DNA from: JACXTP01 sp963827905
GTDB lineage: Archaea > Thermoplasmatota > Thermoplasmata > Methanomassiliicoccales > UBA472
Assembly (NCBI GenBank): GCA_963827905.1
Contig: CAWHCB010000007.1
Coordinates: forward strand, 62,001-126,000
Length of the DNA: 64,000 bases
Direction of reading: 5' to 3'
Shown here: positions 1 to 8,379 of the stretch, piece after piece
How the letters are laid out: each line of letters starts with the position of its first letter
How positions within the stretch are numbered: the stretch's first letter is position 1
Made by a program: the position numbers and the translations under genes
The notes under the pieces: model-generated
What the model was told of the DNA's origin: nothing
The model's input: the letters and a program-made list of their open reading frames with translations, nothing else
Databases searched by the model: none

Positions 1-1395
1 CAGCAGGTGTACATGTTATATCTGAATGTCTCCAGCGGCACCAGCGCACATTTCACCACGGGGATGCACACGGTCATACTTCCGAGGGCGATAGCGCTGG
101 AATGCGGTCTTAATTATACTTTATCACACCTGGACACCATCAACACCAACAACCTGTTGTACGATGCCGATTTCTACTACGCCAATAGCAGTCTGAGTGT
201 AAGTTCCGGTCACGTCGTCGTCTCAATATCAAAGACCATGACCGCAGCCAACGCGGAGCTCCTCTTGACGAACCTGACCAAAAATAAAGCAGGGGATCGT
301 ATCGGCAACAACGTCACCATATCGACGACCTCCGCCCTCTGCCTGCTGCACCTACCGAGGGACGTGCTCTCCGCCATCCCGAGAGTCATCGACAACGACG
401 GACTGGGCAACATGCCCGACTACCTCGGCATCACCGGCATACTGAGCGACATCGGCGACTTCCTCTTCGACTGCTTGGTGGTCTTTGTGAATGGAGGGTT
501 CTTCGCGCTGGTTTTGTTCATGGCAGATATTGGTATGAAATTCATCAAGAAACTAACAATTGCGGGCTACTCAGAGATAAAAGGCAAGGTAGACGAACTG
601 AAGAAAGCCTGGGATGAGTTCACGAATTGGCTAGAGGACTATGTTTCCTCATTACTGGATTCCATGCTCAGTCCATTCATCGACCCGATACAGAAAGAGG
701 TGGACAATTATAACTTAGGCATTTTGAACGCGGTGATCGCGGCAGAGAATGACTATAAGAGCAGTGGAACGGTCTCCCCGACGACGAAGAAAAACCTGGC
801 GGACGCTTTCAACTCGAAACTATTTCTCAATGTCCTTGCGGCCGTTCTCATCATCGATGTCATACTGACGGCGATAGAGGTCATCACCATTGGTATCGGG
901 TCCGTGATCGCCTTGGTCATTAGTTTGATCGTGTCCTATGTCATCGTCGATATTCTGATGAAGACATACAGCGAACAGTTCGATGGTCTGATCCCGCGTA
1001 CCGCATCAGCGGTCCAGAGTTGGGCGGATGGCGTCATGGGTGATGAAAGGCCATCCAATACCTCGATCGCCGCTGGTGCCATATCATTTTGCATAGACAT
1101 CGTTGGTACTTTCTTTGGTCTCGGCTCCTTCGTGATAGCGGGCGCTAAGTTCTTCAAGGAAGGAGCACTACTGACTCTGGCAATAATATCGATGATAATA
1201 GGGATGCCATTAACTGTGTTCAATAGCGACACCTTTGCCTGGTTGGCCTTACTTGGGGCAGGATTTGTAACAGGGGCCTCTATATGTGAAATGGTCTTTC
1301 TAAAACCATCTCAAAGTGCACGATGTATCAATGGTATTGCAACTGTGTGTGGGGCCACATCAATAGGCATCGATCTTGCGTATTGGGATTCGTGA
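1..1395 (+). CDS. Multi-pass surface/membrane protein, 5' end outside window
   Basis: The reading frame is open to the first base, so the protein is probably cut at its N terminus; a GTG at 7 is the first possible start but need not be the real one. The first ~150 residues are rich in Asn, Ser and Thr with several N-x-S/T sequons (for example NYT, NSS, NLT, NVT), as expected for an archaeal glycosylated outer domain. From about residue 150 there are several strongly hydrophobic stretches (around residues 155-180, 270-320, 355-385, 390-410 and 415-440), broken by a charged, helical segment (about 185-260). I do not recognise the family. It sits in the integrase-linked island and its first ~25 residues are echoed by a broken copy at 1922. 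No frame break was seen. Confidence 0.6.
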   Translation, partial: QQVYMLYLNVSSGTSAHFTTGMHTVILPRAIALECGLNYTLSHLDTINTNNLLYDADFYYANSSLSVSSGHVVVSISKTMTAANAELLLTNLTKNKAGDRIGNNVTISTTSALCLLHLPRDVLSAIPRVIDNDGLGNMPDYLGITGILSDIGDFLFDCLVVFVNGGFFALVLFMADIGMKFIKKLTIAGYSEIKGKVDELKKAWDEFTNWLEDYVSSLLDSMLSPFIDPIQKEVDNYNLGILNAVIAAENDYKSSGTVSPTTKKNLADAFNSKLFLNVLAAVLIIDVILTAIEVITIGIGSVIALVISLIVSYVIVDILMKTYSEQFDGLIPRTASAVQSWADGVMGDERPSNTSIAAGAISFCIDIVGTFFGLGSFVIAGAKFFKEGALLTLAIISMIIGMPLTVFNSDTFAWLALLGAGFVTGASICEMVFLKPSQSARCINGIATVCGATSIGIDLAYWDS

Positions 1396-1404
1396 GGGGA
1401 TCAA

Positions 1405-1908
1405 ATGAAATATGACAATCCACCGAATATGGTCATCGTTAATTTCTCGTTATCTATGGCCACGATAATTGTGGCTATAGGTATAATTGCACTCGTTTTA
1501 AAATCAGGACCGTATGACGGATGGGTAACTCTTTTTACAATGATTGGTATTGCATTCTTGTTTTTATTGGCAGTATGGTATAGACAATATTATACCCGGC
1601 CAATAATCGTCCAAATAAAAGATGAGGGTCTAACTCTCTACATGAATCCATCAAAGGAGATAAAATTAAGGTGGCCTGATGTTCTTGGCTATTGGGCAAA
1701 TTCCGAGGAAACAGATAAGGCTAAAACAAAGGCAGGATCGGGCGGGATTTATCCGATGAACGGTCACATCTACACGATTAATTACAATATTGCTCTCTCA
1801 GTTGCGTACGAGTATCATCGTGTTACCGGGAAAATATTACCGGCAACCACAGCTAACGAAAGTGATAGAGAATTTAAAAAAAGGATTAAAGGCGGCAGAA
1901 TCAATTGA
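1405..1908 (+). CDS. Small two-helix membrane protein, unknown
   Basis: This 167-residue protein follows the previous gene by nine bases with a purine-rich GAGGGG site just before its ATG, so the two are probably co-transcribed. Two hydrophobic helices (about residues 8-32 and 38-58) are followed by a short strand-rich domain (IIVQIKDEGLTLYMNP, then KLRWPDVLGYW) that resembles the layout of bacterial PH-like membrane proteins; that resemblance is only a guess. The C terminus is basic. The gene is visibly richer in A and T than the rest of the window, which fits acquired DNA. Function unknown. Confidence 0.55.
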   Translation: MKYDNPPNMVIVNFSLSMATIIVAIGIIALVLKSGPYDGWVTLFTMIGIAFLFLLAVWYRQYYTRPIIVQIKDEGLTLYMNPSKEIKLRWPDVLGYWANSEETDKAKTKAGSGGIYPMNGHIYTINYNIALSVAYEYHRVTGKILPATTANESDREFKKRIKGGRIN

Positions 1909-1921
1909 TTGAGAGGTTTAC

Positions 1922-2026
1922 ATGATCCATCTGAACTGCTCCACCTCGAACTCGCGCTTCCAGCTGGGCATGAACACCATCATGCAACCCTTCAATAATA
2001 TGCAACGAACGATTGCGAGGCCATGA
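1922..2026 (+). pseudogene. Broken copy of the N-terminal module of the surface protein
   Basis: A GAGGT ribosome site precedes an ATG opening a 34-codon frame that ends in TGA. Its start (MIHLNCSTSNSRFQLGMNT) lines up with the start of the protein at 1-1395 (MLYLNVSSGTSAHFTTGMHT) with one gap and roughly half the positions identical. The frame stops where the larger protein continues and I could not pick up the rest of the homology in other frames downstream. It looks like a decayed or truncated duplicate of the surface protein gene; a short real peptide cannot be excluded. Confidence 0.5.
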
Positions 2027-2404
2027 ACGTCCTCTGCGTCTATGATGACAATCAGTGAAATTGTTCAGCCGTGCTCCATGGATTATCTCTTCTTCATGAA
2101 GAGCCAAGATGGGATCACAATGTCTGGTGTGATGGATGAAGACAGGTGCAACCTCTCATATGATTCGGTGCGCATTTTTCTACGATCCCATTACGGTCCG
2201 AGAGCGGGATATGATCAACAATCGCCAGGACCATTGTATTCGATCTCTCTCGATAATAGGGTACCTGCTCCTATCTTCATCATCGCTGAAATATTTGGCG
2301 ACACTAGTGCGATATCCGATTGACAAAGGTCTCCATCGAGCGTTTCATCTTCGCCATTTCCTCAAGGTCTTCTGCTCCGGGAAAATGGTCGATTTTACAA
2401 CCTC

Positions 2405-2444
2405 CCGGACTACGTCCGGAGCGTCGGAACTAGCACGAGTGCTA
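2405..2444. repeat. Two adjacent perfect palindromes
   Basis: CCGGAC-TAC-GTCCGG spans 2405-2419, and TAGCAC-GA-GTGCTA spans 2431-2444, with 11 bases between. Each arm is a perfect six-base inverted repeat. They could be RNA hairpins or protein-binding or recombination sites. There is no T-run directly after them that would make an archaeal terminator. Confidence 0.6.
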
Positions 2445-2574
2445 AGCTGACGTAACATCATCGGAAGATGTCGCAAGTGAAGTCTCAATCGAAATCGTTG
2501 TTCGAGCGAGATCTCCGTCCCGCACCTCGCACTCGCCTCTAAGGGAAGACGGTTGTCGGGATTGCGTTCGGTTT

Positions 2575-2627
2575 GCGAAATGCGGGGGGTGCGCGCCCCT
2601 CCCCTTCGTCATCGGACGGCATTTCGC
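2575..2627. repeat. Large hairpin with nested GC stem
   Basis: GCGAAATGC at 2575-2583 is perfectly complementary to GCATTTCGC at 2619-2627. Inside the loop, GGGG TGCGCG CCCC near 2586-2599 can form a second stem. It could be a structured RNA, a cruciform or a recombinase site; nothing else in the sequence decides between these. Confidence 0.55.
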
Positions 2628-2811
2628 GGGCTTAGGCCTCAAGCACGGCGCTTAGAGGACTTCGGACAAGGCATGAACTCGAAACCCTTTCAATCGCGAA
2701 GGAAAGGCCCCTGCCTACGATCCCGCCAAGATACTGGTAACCTATCGAGAACGTGCTTTCCTTTTTAATCTCGAAGCGTCATGTTTCGCATCAGCCCCAC
2801 AAAAGGAGGCA

Positions 2812-2978
2812 TGTACTGTGACAAGGAAGAGAAAATTCTTCAGGTCACCGGAGGCGAAGTTGACGTCGCTCGGTTCAATGGCCGAAAAGGTCTCGAGGGC
2901 GTCAGCCTCGGATGGTTGACCGCCAGAGGCATCGAAGCGAACGGTCGAACCACCGGCGACGAAGTTTCCCCGGAATAG
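2812..2978 (+). CDS. Possible 55-residue small protein
   Basis: An ATG at 2812 is preceded closely by AAAGGAGG, a strong ribosome site, and opens a 55-codon frame ending in TAG. The product is charged and hydrophilic with no recognisable motif. A frame on the other strand (2742-3113) covers the same bases and is also plausible in composition, so neither is secure. Confidence 0.2.
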
Positions 2979-3147
2979 GTCGAGCAGCGAACCGCTATCT
3001 ACCTCGTCCTCCAATACTTCCACCGAGGGGAGGATACCGCCGAGGCGCGGACAACTCACCTCGAGGACCGAAGTCAAGAGAGGGAGGGGCCATGCTCCTT
3101 TCCGACCTGGCACAGGTCCTCAAGAAGGGCACAGGAGCGGAAGCAAC

Positions 3148-4131
3148 ATGGGTCGCTATCCCTTCGTGTGTGCCTATCGAAGATACCTGAGGAAAGCGAG
3201 AGGCCGATTGTCCGAGGGGACCATCGCCGAGAGGGAGCGCAAGCTGCACTTCCTCGCCAAGGCGGTGCAGCACCTCCACGAGGCGGGAATGATAAGCAGT
3301 TCGAACCCCTCCCTGCTGACGGAGGACGATGTCCTGGAGATATTCCTCTCGCTAAAGGGCAGAGGGATGAAGTGCTCGACGCTGCGCAAGTACATGCAGC
3401 TGCTGAAGGCGGTCTGCCGCGAGTGCGACAATCGAGTGGTGGAGGACATGCTCGCCGACGGCAAGATCAAGCCCGGCCATGAGCTGCAGGAACCGTACTC
3501 GTTGGACCAGGAGGACCTGGGGCAGATGCTCCGAGCGTGCGAGAAGGTGGGCGGATGGAAGGGCGACGTATGCCGCTTCGCCATCGCCATGCTCACCTTC
3601 CTCCGCCTCCGTCCGGGAGAGCTGCGCCAAGCATCGCTCAAGGACCTGGACCTGCGCAAGGGGACCTTTCTGATCGTCTGCCCGAAGGGCCGGGGCCGCT
3701 ACGGCGAGGTGATGCGATTACCTTTGCCGGACGTGCTGAGGCCGTTCGCGGTCGACTTCCTGAGGGCGAGGGCGGAGATGCTGCGGTGCAAAGGTCTGGA
3801 CGAGGGCAAGGTTACCGCCTTGATACCGGCCATATCCCCCAAAGGCGTAGGCATCTACACCCAGCAGGCCTTCGGCCGTCTGAAGGACGAGATCAGCCGG
3901 GAGGCGGGCATCGACTTCAAGTGGAAGGACTGCCGGCCCACCGGCGGGCAGCTCGCCCTGGACGCGGGCGTCCCGATAGATCAGGTATCGCAGAGCATGA
4001 GGCACGCATCGACGAAGACCACGGAGCGGTACTATTGCCGCGCCCGGGCCGTACCTGCGTTCGCGAGGGTCAATGAAGCGTACAATTCGCTGTTCCGACC
4101 CGAGCCAGCTAACAAGCGCGAAAAGGATTGA
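3148..4131 (+). CDS. Tyrosine recombinase / integrase
   Basis: This 327-residue protein has an N-terminal SAM-like core-binding part (residues ~1-110, with GTIAERERKLHFLAKAVQHL) and a C-terminal catalytic part. The catalytic arginine lies in LRLRPGELRQ (~residue 153). The second box is CRPTGGQLALDAG, which keeps the arginine but has Lys/Asp where the family usually has His. RHASTKTTERYY supplies the final histidine and the nucleophilic tyrosine. The gene ends about 40 bases from the 3' end of tRNA-Val on the other strand, a typical position for an element that integrates at a tRNA gene. It probably moved the island on its left. The XerA housekeeping resolvase is the alternative, but the location favours an element integrase. 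Confidence 0.88.
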   Translation: MGRYPFVCAYRRYLRKARGRLSEGTIAERERKLHFLAKAVQHLHEAGMISSSNPSLLTEDDVLEIFLSLKGRGMKCSTLRKYMQLLKAVCRECDNRVVEDMLADGKIKPGHELQEPYSLDQEDLGQMLRACEKVGGWKGDVCRFAIAMLTFLRLRPGELRQASLKDLDLRKGTFLIVCPKGRGRYGEVMRLPLPDVLRPFAVDFLRARAEMLRCKGLDEGKVTALIPAISPKGVGIYTQQAFGRLKDEISREAGIDFKWKDCRPTGGQLALDAGVPIDQVSQSMRHASTKTTERYYCRARAVPAFARVNEAYNSLFRPEPANKREKD

Positions 4132-4167
4132 ATTGAAATCAGAAAATAAATGTCTGGATGAGAAGTG

Positions 4168-4243
4168 TGGTGGGCTCAGCCGGATTCGAACCGGCGACCT
4201 TCTGCGTGTGAGGCAAACGTCATAGCCGCTAGACCATGAGCCC
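4168..4243 (-). tRNA. tRNA-Val (anticodon CAC)
   Basis: Read on the minus strand, a seven-base acceptor stem GGGCUCA pairs with UGAGCCC, the anticodon stem UUUGC/GCAGA holds loop CUCACAC with anticodon CAC, and the T arm is GCCGG UUCGAAU CCGGC. The discriminator A is at 4171 and CCA is encoded at 4168-4170. The 3' end faces the recombinase gene, so this tRNA is the likely attachment locus of the island. Confidence 0.93.
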
Positions 4244-4355
4244 AGTGAGACCACAAAAACGAATACCATTATTAATTCTTGACGGTAAGGCCGCCGCCAC
4301 ACTTTCAGACCCCTTCGGGCAAAGCATTAAGGAACGGCCGAAGATAGCCCGCCAG

Positions 4356-6436
4356 ATGGCCGGCCTCTTCTGCAAGGACTGCAACTCCATTCTTTTCCGT
4401 AGAGGCAACCGGTATCTTTGTCGAAGATGCGGCATGTCCTATCCCATCGAGGAATTGGATGGAGAGCAGGTTGAGAGGCCGAAAAAAGCGGTCACACCCC
4501 AAAGAGGACCAGATCGCATCGAAGAAGGCCCGTCCCTCCAACCCGGAGGAAGGGCTTTTCCCGTATCTCCCCCGGGCCAACCAGCTGGAGATCGTGAGGT
4601 TCATCGCCGAGAACGTCGGTCAAGGGTCCCATATCGTGATGGAGAGCGGCACGGGCACCGGAAAGACGGTCTGCGCCCTCTCTGGCGTGCTTGAGCATTC
4701 TCTCCCCGCTAGTAAAAGGGTCCTCTACGTGACCCGGACCAACTCTCAGGCCAGGCAAGTGGTCGTGGAGATGCGCGCCATCAATGAAAGGACCGCGGTG
4801 CCCTGCATGGCCCTGCAGGGAAGGCGTTCCACCTGCCCCGCCCAGCGGGACATGGACGAGGACCTGGGACCGGCCGAGATGGCCCGGCTCTGCGAGGAGA
4901 TGAAGAAGCGCACCCGCGCCGGACAGAGCGGGGGATGCCGCCATTATGAGAACTTCAGGCGCAAGGGACCGGAATGGTGGAAGAAGTACCTCACCGGGGA
5001 GGTACCGACCGCCGAGGAGCTGATCGACCGCTGCGAGCGTATGGGTTGTTGCCCTCGCGAGGTCATGCGTTCCATGCTCCCCCTGGCCCATCTGGTGGTC
5101 GCGCCTTACAACTACATCCTGGCCAAGGAGGTGCGGGAGAAGCTGCTGGAGCAGATGCAGGTCGAGCTCGAGGACCTCATCGTCATCGTCGATGAGGCGC
5201 ACAACCTCCCGGACCGGGCGAGGGAGGAGGAGAGCTTCTCCATCGACGCCGGGCTCATCAGCGGGGTCCGCCAGGAGAGGAAGTCGTTCGGCAACCCCAA
5301 GCTCGCCCCCAACCTCACCCTGGACAAGTTCCTGGAGGCTTTGTTCGCGGTTCTGGCCGATGGGGCGGGCCGATGCGAGGGCAAGGACAGCGTCGAGGTG
5401 GGGAGGGAATTCCTGATCGAATCGTTGAGGAAATCAAGCGGTTTGGACCAGGAGGGCTTGACCGCACTGGTGGCCAACCTCTTCAACCATGGGCAGACCA
5501 TGATCGAGATGGCGGTCAAGGAGGGAAAGGAACCCCCGTCCAGCACTTTGCACCTGGCGGAGAGGCTGATGTCCTGGTCGTCGGTGGAGGCGACGCGGTT
5601 CCTATTCCTGGCCAGGAACGGTGAGCTGATGGGGCTGGAGGCGGTATGTCTTGGACCCCTGCGTCAGCCTGGACGTGTTCCGTTCCTGCCATGCCAGCGT
5701 GCACATGTCCGGCACCTTGCGACCTTTGACGCAATATGTGCAGGTGGTGGGTCTGGGGGACCGGGCGGTGCGGCGCACCTTCGAATCGCCCTTCCCCAAG
5801 GAGAATCGGTTGGTCCTCTGCGCCAAGGACATCAACGCCTCATACGAATCGATGCGGGACGATGCCATGGCGGACCGGATGAAGGACCATATCGTCCGGC
5901 TATGCAACGAGGTGGGACGCAACACCATGGTGTTCTTCCCCTCCTACCGGGTCATGCGCCAGCTGTCCTTGCGCGGGCTCGAGGGCGGCCTGCGGGGGAA
6001 GGTCTACAAGGAAGAGCAGGGCATGTCCCAGGACCGCCTGATGGGCATGGTGGAGCGCTTCAAGCAGGAGCGCGGGGCGGTCATGCTCACGGTGATGGGA
6101 GGCCGGGTGGCGGAGGGCCTGGACTTCCCCGAGGAGGAACTGGAGCTCGCCATCATCGCCGGGATCCCCTACCCTTCGCCCACCCTGACGCAGCAGCGCC
6201 TGCGGGAGCTCTATGACAGGAGGTACGGCAAGGGCTGGGAGTACGCGGCGGACGCACCAGCAGTGCGCAAGATGCTCCAGGCCATGGGCCGCCTCATCCG
6301 CAACGAGAACGATGTCGGCGCCTGCGTCATCCTGGACAGCCGGGCGAGCCGGTTCAAGTCCCAGATCGACCTGCGGCTCACCGATGACCCTGCCGGGGAC
6401 GTCCTCCGTTTCTTCGAGAGTCACCCTACTGGCTGA
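4356..6436 (+). CDS. XPD/Rad3-family Fe-S DNA helicase with N-terminal zinc ribbon (two frame breaks)
   Basis: A superfamily 2 DNA helicase. Walker A is ESGTGTGKTV, the DEAH box is VIVDEAHNLP, and late motifs are GGRVAEGLDFP and QAMGRLIRNEND. Cysteines in RRSTCP, SGGCRHY and GCCPRE fit the XPD Fe-S cluster. The first ~45 residues (FCKDCNSILF then YLCRRCG) are a four-cysteine ribbon like RPB9/TFS. Two one-base insertions split the gene: one in the A-run near 4481-4487 joins ribbon to helicase, and one near 5648 (TGTCTTGGAC for TGTCTGGAC) restores CLDPCVSLDVF. Corrected length is about 692 residues. If the first break is real, the ribbon would be a separate gene overlapping the helicase by over 200 bases, which is unlikely. 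The stop overlaps the tail of the convergent KaiC gene. Confidence 0.85.
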
Positions 6437-7148
6437 TGACGTTGGTGGCGCGGAACATGCCGTCGCTGTACAGCAGCGAGAAGTAGCCTGCCTTGTGGTT
6501 GGTGCTGCGCAGTTTCACGGCGCGGATGCGTCTTTGCACATCGGCCTCGCCGATCTCCTGTTGCTTCAGGGCGATGATGCCGTCGGCCAGATACCCTTCG
6601 TCGTATTTGGCGTTGAACATCTGTTCCGGCGTGATCTCCGATATCATGAAAGAGGTCACCCCTCCCAGACCGCGTAGCCACTCGAACAGGTAGAACAGCT
6701 CGGTGCGCCGGTCGTCGCGGATCTGCGCGGCCATCTCCAGCACGTCCAAGGAATCGAGGACCAGCAGGTCGAACCCGACGGTGTTCTTCAGGTTCTCCGC
6801 GTACATCTTGAAAACTTGCATCCAGGAGCCCTTGGCGCTCAGTTCGGTCAGGCTGCGCCTGATCAGGCCAAGGTCGACTATCTGCACGTACTCGTGCACC
6901 TTCGGGTCGTCCATGCCCATGAGCGTCATCTGCTCCATGAGGTTGCCCTTGGACTGCTCCAAGGTCATGTAGACGCTGCGAATGTTGTTGTGCAACGCAT
7001 TGTGGTAGAGTATGCTGTAAGTGACCGACGACTTCATGGTACCAGGCGCCCCGGCCACCATGACCACCTGTCCCTTGGGTATGCCACCCTGGATATAGTC
7101 GTCGAAGTTCTGGATGTAGGTCTTGACACGCTCGATGTGAACTGGCAT
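6426..7148 (-). CDS. KaiC/RadA-like ATPase, third of three
   Basis: A single-domain RecA-fold ATPase of 240 residues. Walker A is GAPGTMKSS (~residue 33), the position of the KaiC catalytic glutamates reads TLEQS (~67), and Walker B is LLVLDSLDVL (~130). The C-terminal end (RRIRAVKLRSTNHKAGYFSL) is shared with the paralogue at 8379-9101. KaiC-like proteins of this size in archaea are thought to act as regulatory or signalling ATPases; no target can be read from the sequence. It is the last of three paralogues on this strand, 64 bases after the middle one. Confidence 0.8.
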   Translation of the reverse strand: MPVHIERVKTYIQNFDDYIQGGIPKGQVVMVAGAPGTMKSSVTYSILYHNALHNNIRSVYMTLEQSKGNLMEQMTLMGMDDPKVHEYVQIVDLGLIRRSLTELSAKGSWMQVFKMYAENLKNTVGFDLLVLDSLDVLEMAAQIRDDRRTELFYLFEWLRGLGGVTSFMISEITPEQMFNAKYDEGYLADGIIALKQQEIGEADVQRRIRAVKLRSTNHKAGYFSLLYSDGMFRATNVISQ

Positions 7149-7212
7149 CCGATTCGCTCTTACAGCACAGAGTGCCCTAATAAACCTTGTCGGTCAGTTA
7201 TCATCATCAGCA

Positions 7213-8379
7213 CTATGAATGGACGCTGCGGTCCATCTGGACGATGGGCAGGGTGAGCACGAACTTGCGGCCATCGTGGAATATGGCGTGGTAGCGCGTG
7301 TCCGCGTTCATGGTCCGCATCTTCGGCACGCGCACCCAGCGCTGCACCTTCAGATCGTCCAGCTCCTTCATGTTCAGCTCGATGACGCCGTCGGCCAGAT
7401 ATGCCTCCTGGGTCTCGATGGTCCAATTCTCCGCGATCAGGAACACCGTGATGTTGAGCTCCTTGAACCAGTCGAACAGGTCCTTCATGTCCCGACGCGT
7501 GAGACGCCCCGATGTAAGGGAACGGAACGCTTCCAGGGAGTCGAGGACCATCATGTTGAGCTTTTTGCCGGCATTGATGTTCTGCACATACTTCAGCAGT
7601 ATGCTGCGCCAGTCCCCTGGCTCGTTCACCATGGCCTTGCGCAGGCCGATCATGTCCACGAGCATGAGGCGGTCCTCCACCTCTGAGGCGCGCATGTCCA
7701 TGCGCTCCATCTGTTTTATGATGGCCTCCCGGCTCTGCTCCAGCGACATGTACAGACAGTGATGCCCGTCGCGCTTGGCCGCGTTGAAGAGCATCGTGAA
7801 CGTGAGGGTGGTCTTCATGGTGCCTGGTGCACCGGTGACCAAGACCAGGTGCCCTGATGGGACGCCGCCTCCCAGCAAATGGTCCAGTTTCTCAATGTGC
7901 GTGGGTTGCACCATGGTCCCGTCATTGCAATCGCAGCCTTTCCCCAGCTGAACGTTCAGCTCCTTGGCGATGTCGGCCAGGAGCTCCTTGTCCGGCAATG
8001 GTGTGGGCGGAGGCGGCACGACACCGGCCTTGCGCAGCTTGATCTCCATCTGGTCCATCTTCTCCCGGTAGGTCTTGAGCTCCTGCTCCATGACCTTGAA
8101 CCTAGATTCGAGGGCCAGACCGTTGGAGTTGGCCTGCTCCTTGGCCTCGGTGACCTGGGCCTGCTCCTTGCGGTCCTCTTCGCGAACGGCGTTGAAGTCC
8201 ATCTCCATGGTGCGCTTCTCGCTGCCGATGCGCTCCACCGTGAACGGTTTGACCTTGGTACGGTCCACTGTCCTTACGTCCTGACGGACCATCTCCTCGC
8301 CGCATCGGTCGCACTGCTCGTCGCCGGGTTTGATGGCGGAACCGCATCGGGGGCACTCGTACTTCCATGCCATGGGCAT
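7213..8379 (-). CDS. KaiC-like ATPase with zinc ribbon and coiled coil, second of three
   Basis: A 388-residue protein in three parts. Residues 1-30 hold a zinc ribbon (CPRCGSA then CDRCGEE). Residues ~60-125 are charged and helical (ESRFKVMEQELKTYREKMDQ), probably a coiled coil, ending in a PPPPTP linker. The C-terminal ~240 residues are a KaiC-like ATPase with Walker A GAPGTMKTT, SLEQS and Walker B MMVLDSLEAF. I chose the ATG at 8379 because it overlaps the stop of the upstream ATPase as TGATG, suggesting translational coupling; an in-frame ATG six bases later is an alternative. The added domains suggest that this paralogue recruits partners, which is inference. Confidence 0.8.
   Translation of the reverse strand: MPMAWKYECPRCGSAIKPGDEQCDRCGEEMVRQDVRTVDRTKVKPFTVERIGSEKRTMEMDFNAVREEDRKEQAQVTEAKEQANSNGLALESRFKVMEQELKTYREKMDQMEIKLRKAGVVPPPPTPLPDKELLADIAKELNVQLGKGCDCNDGTMVQPTHIEKLDHLLGGGVPSGHLVLVTGAPGTMKTTLTFTMLFNAAKRDGHHCLYMSLEQSREAIIKQMERMDMRASEVEDRLMLVDMIGLRKAMVNEPGDWRSILLKYVQNINAGKKLNMMVLDSLEAFRSLTSGRLTRRDMKDLFDWFKELNITVFLIAENWTIETQEAYLADGVIELNMKELDDLKVQRWVRVPKMRTMNADTRYHAIFHDGRKFVLTLPIVQMDRSVHS

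Larger units (their letters stand above)
2027..3147. other. Island spacer with hairpins, no convincing gene
   Basis: About 1.1 kb between the broken gene and the recombinase. Several frames of 60-120 codons exist on both strands, but none has a recognisable domain and they overlap one another. The stretch contains two adjacent perfect palindromes (2405-2444) and a large hairpin (2575-2627), listed separately. The best short gene candidate is at 2812. The recombination site of the integrated element could lie here, but I found no copy of the tRNA-Val 3' end in it. Confidence 0.5.

Noticed and set aside
2742..3113. Minus-strand 123-codon frame in the island spacer
   Set aside because: Composition is acceptable, but there is no domain and no clear ribosome site, and it overlaps a plus-strand frame with a better ribosome site.
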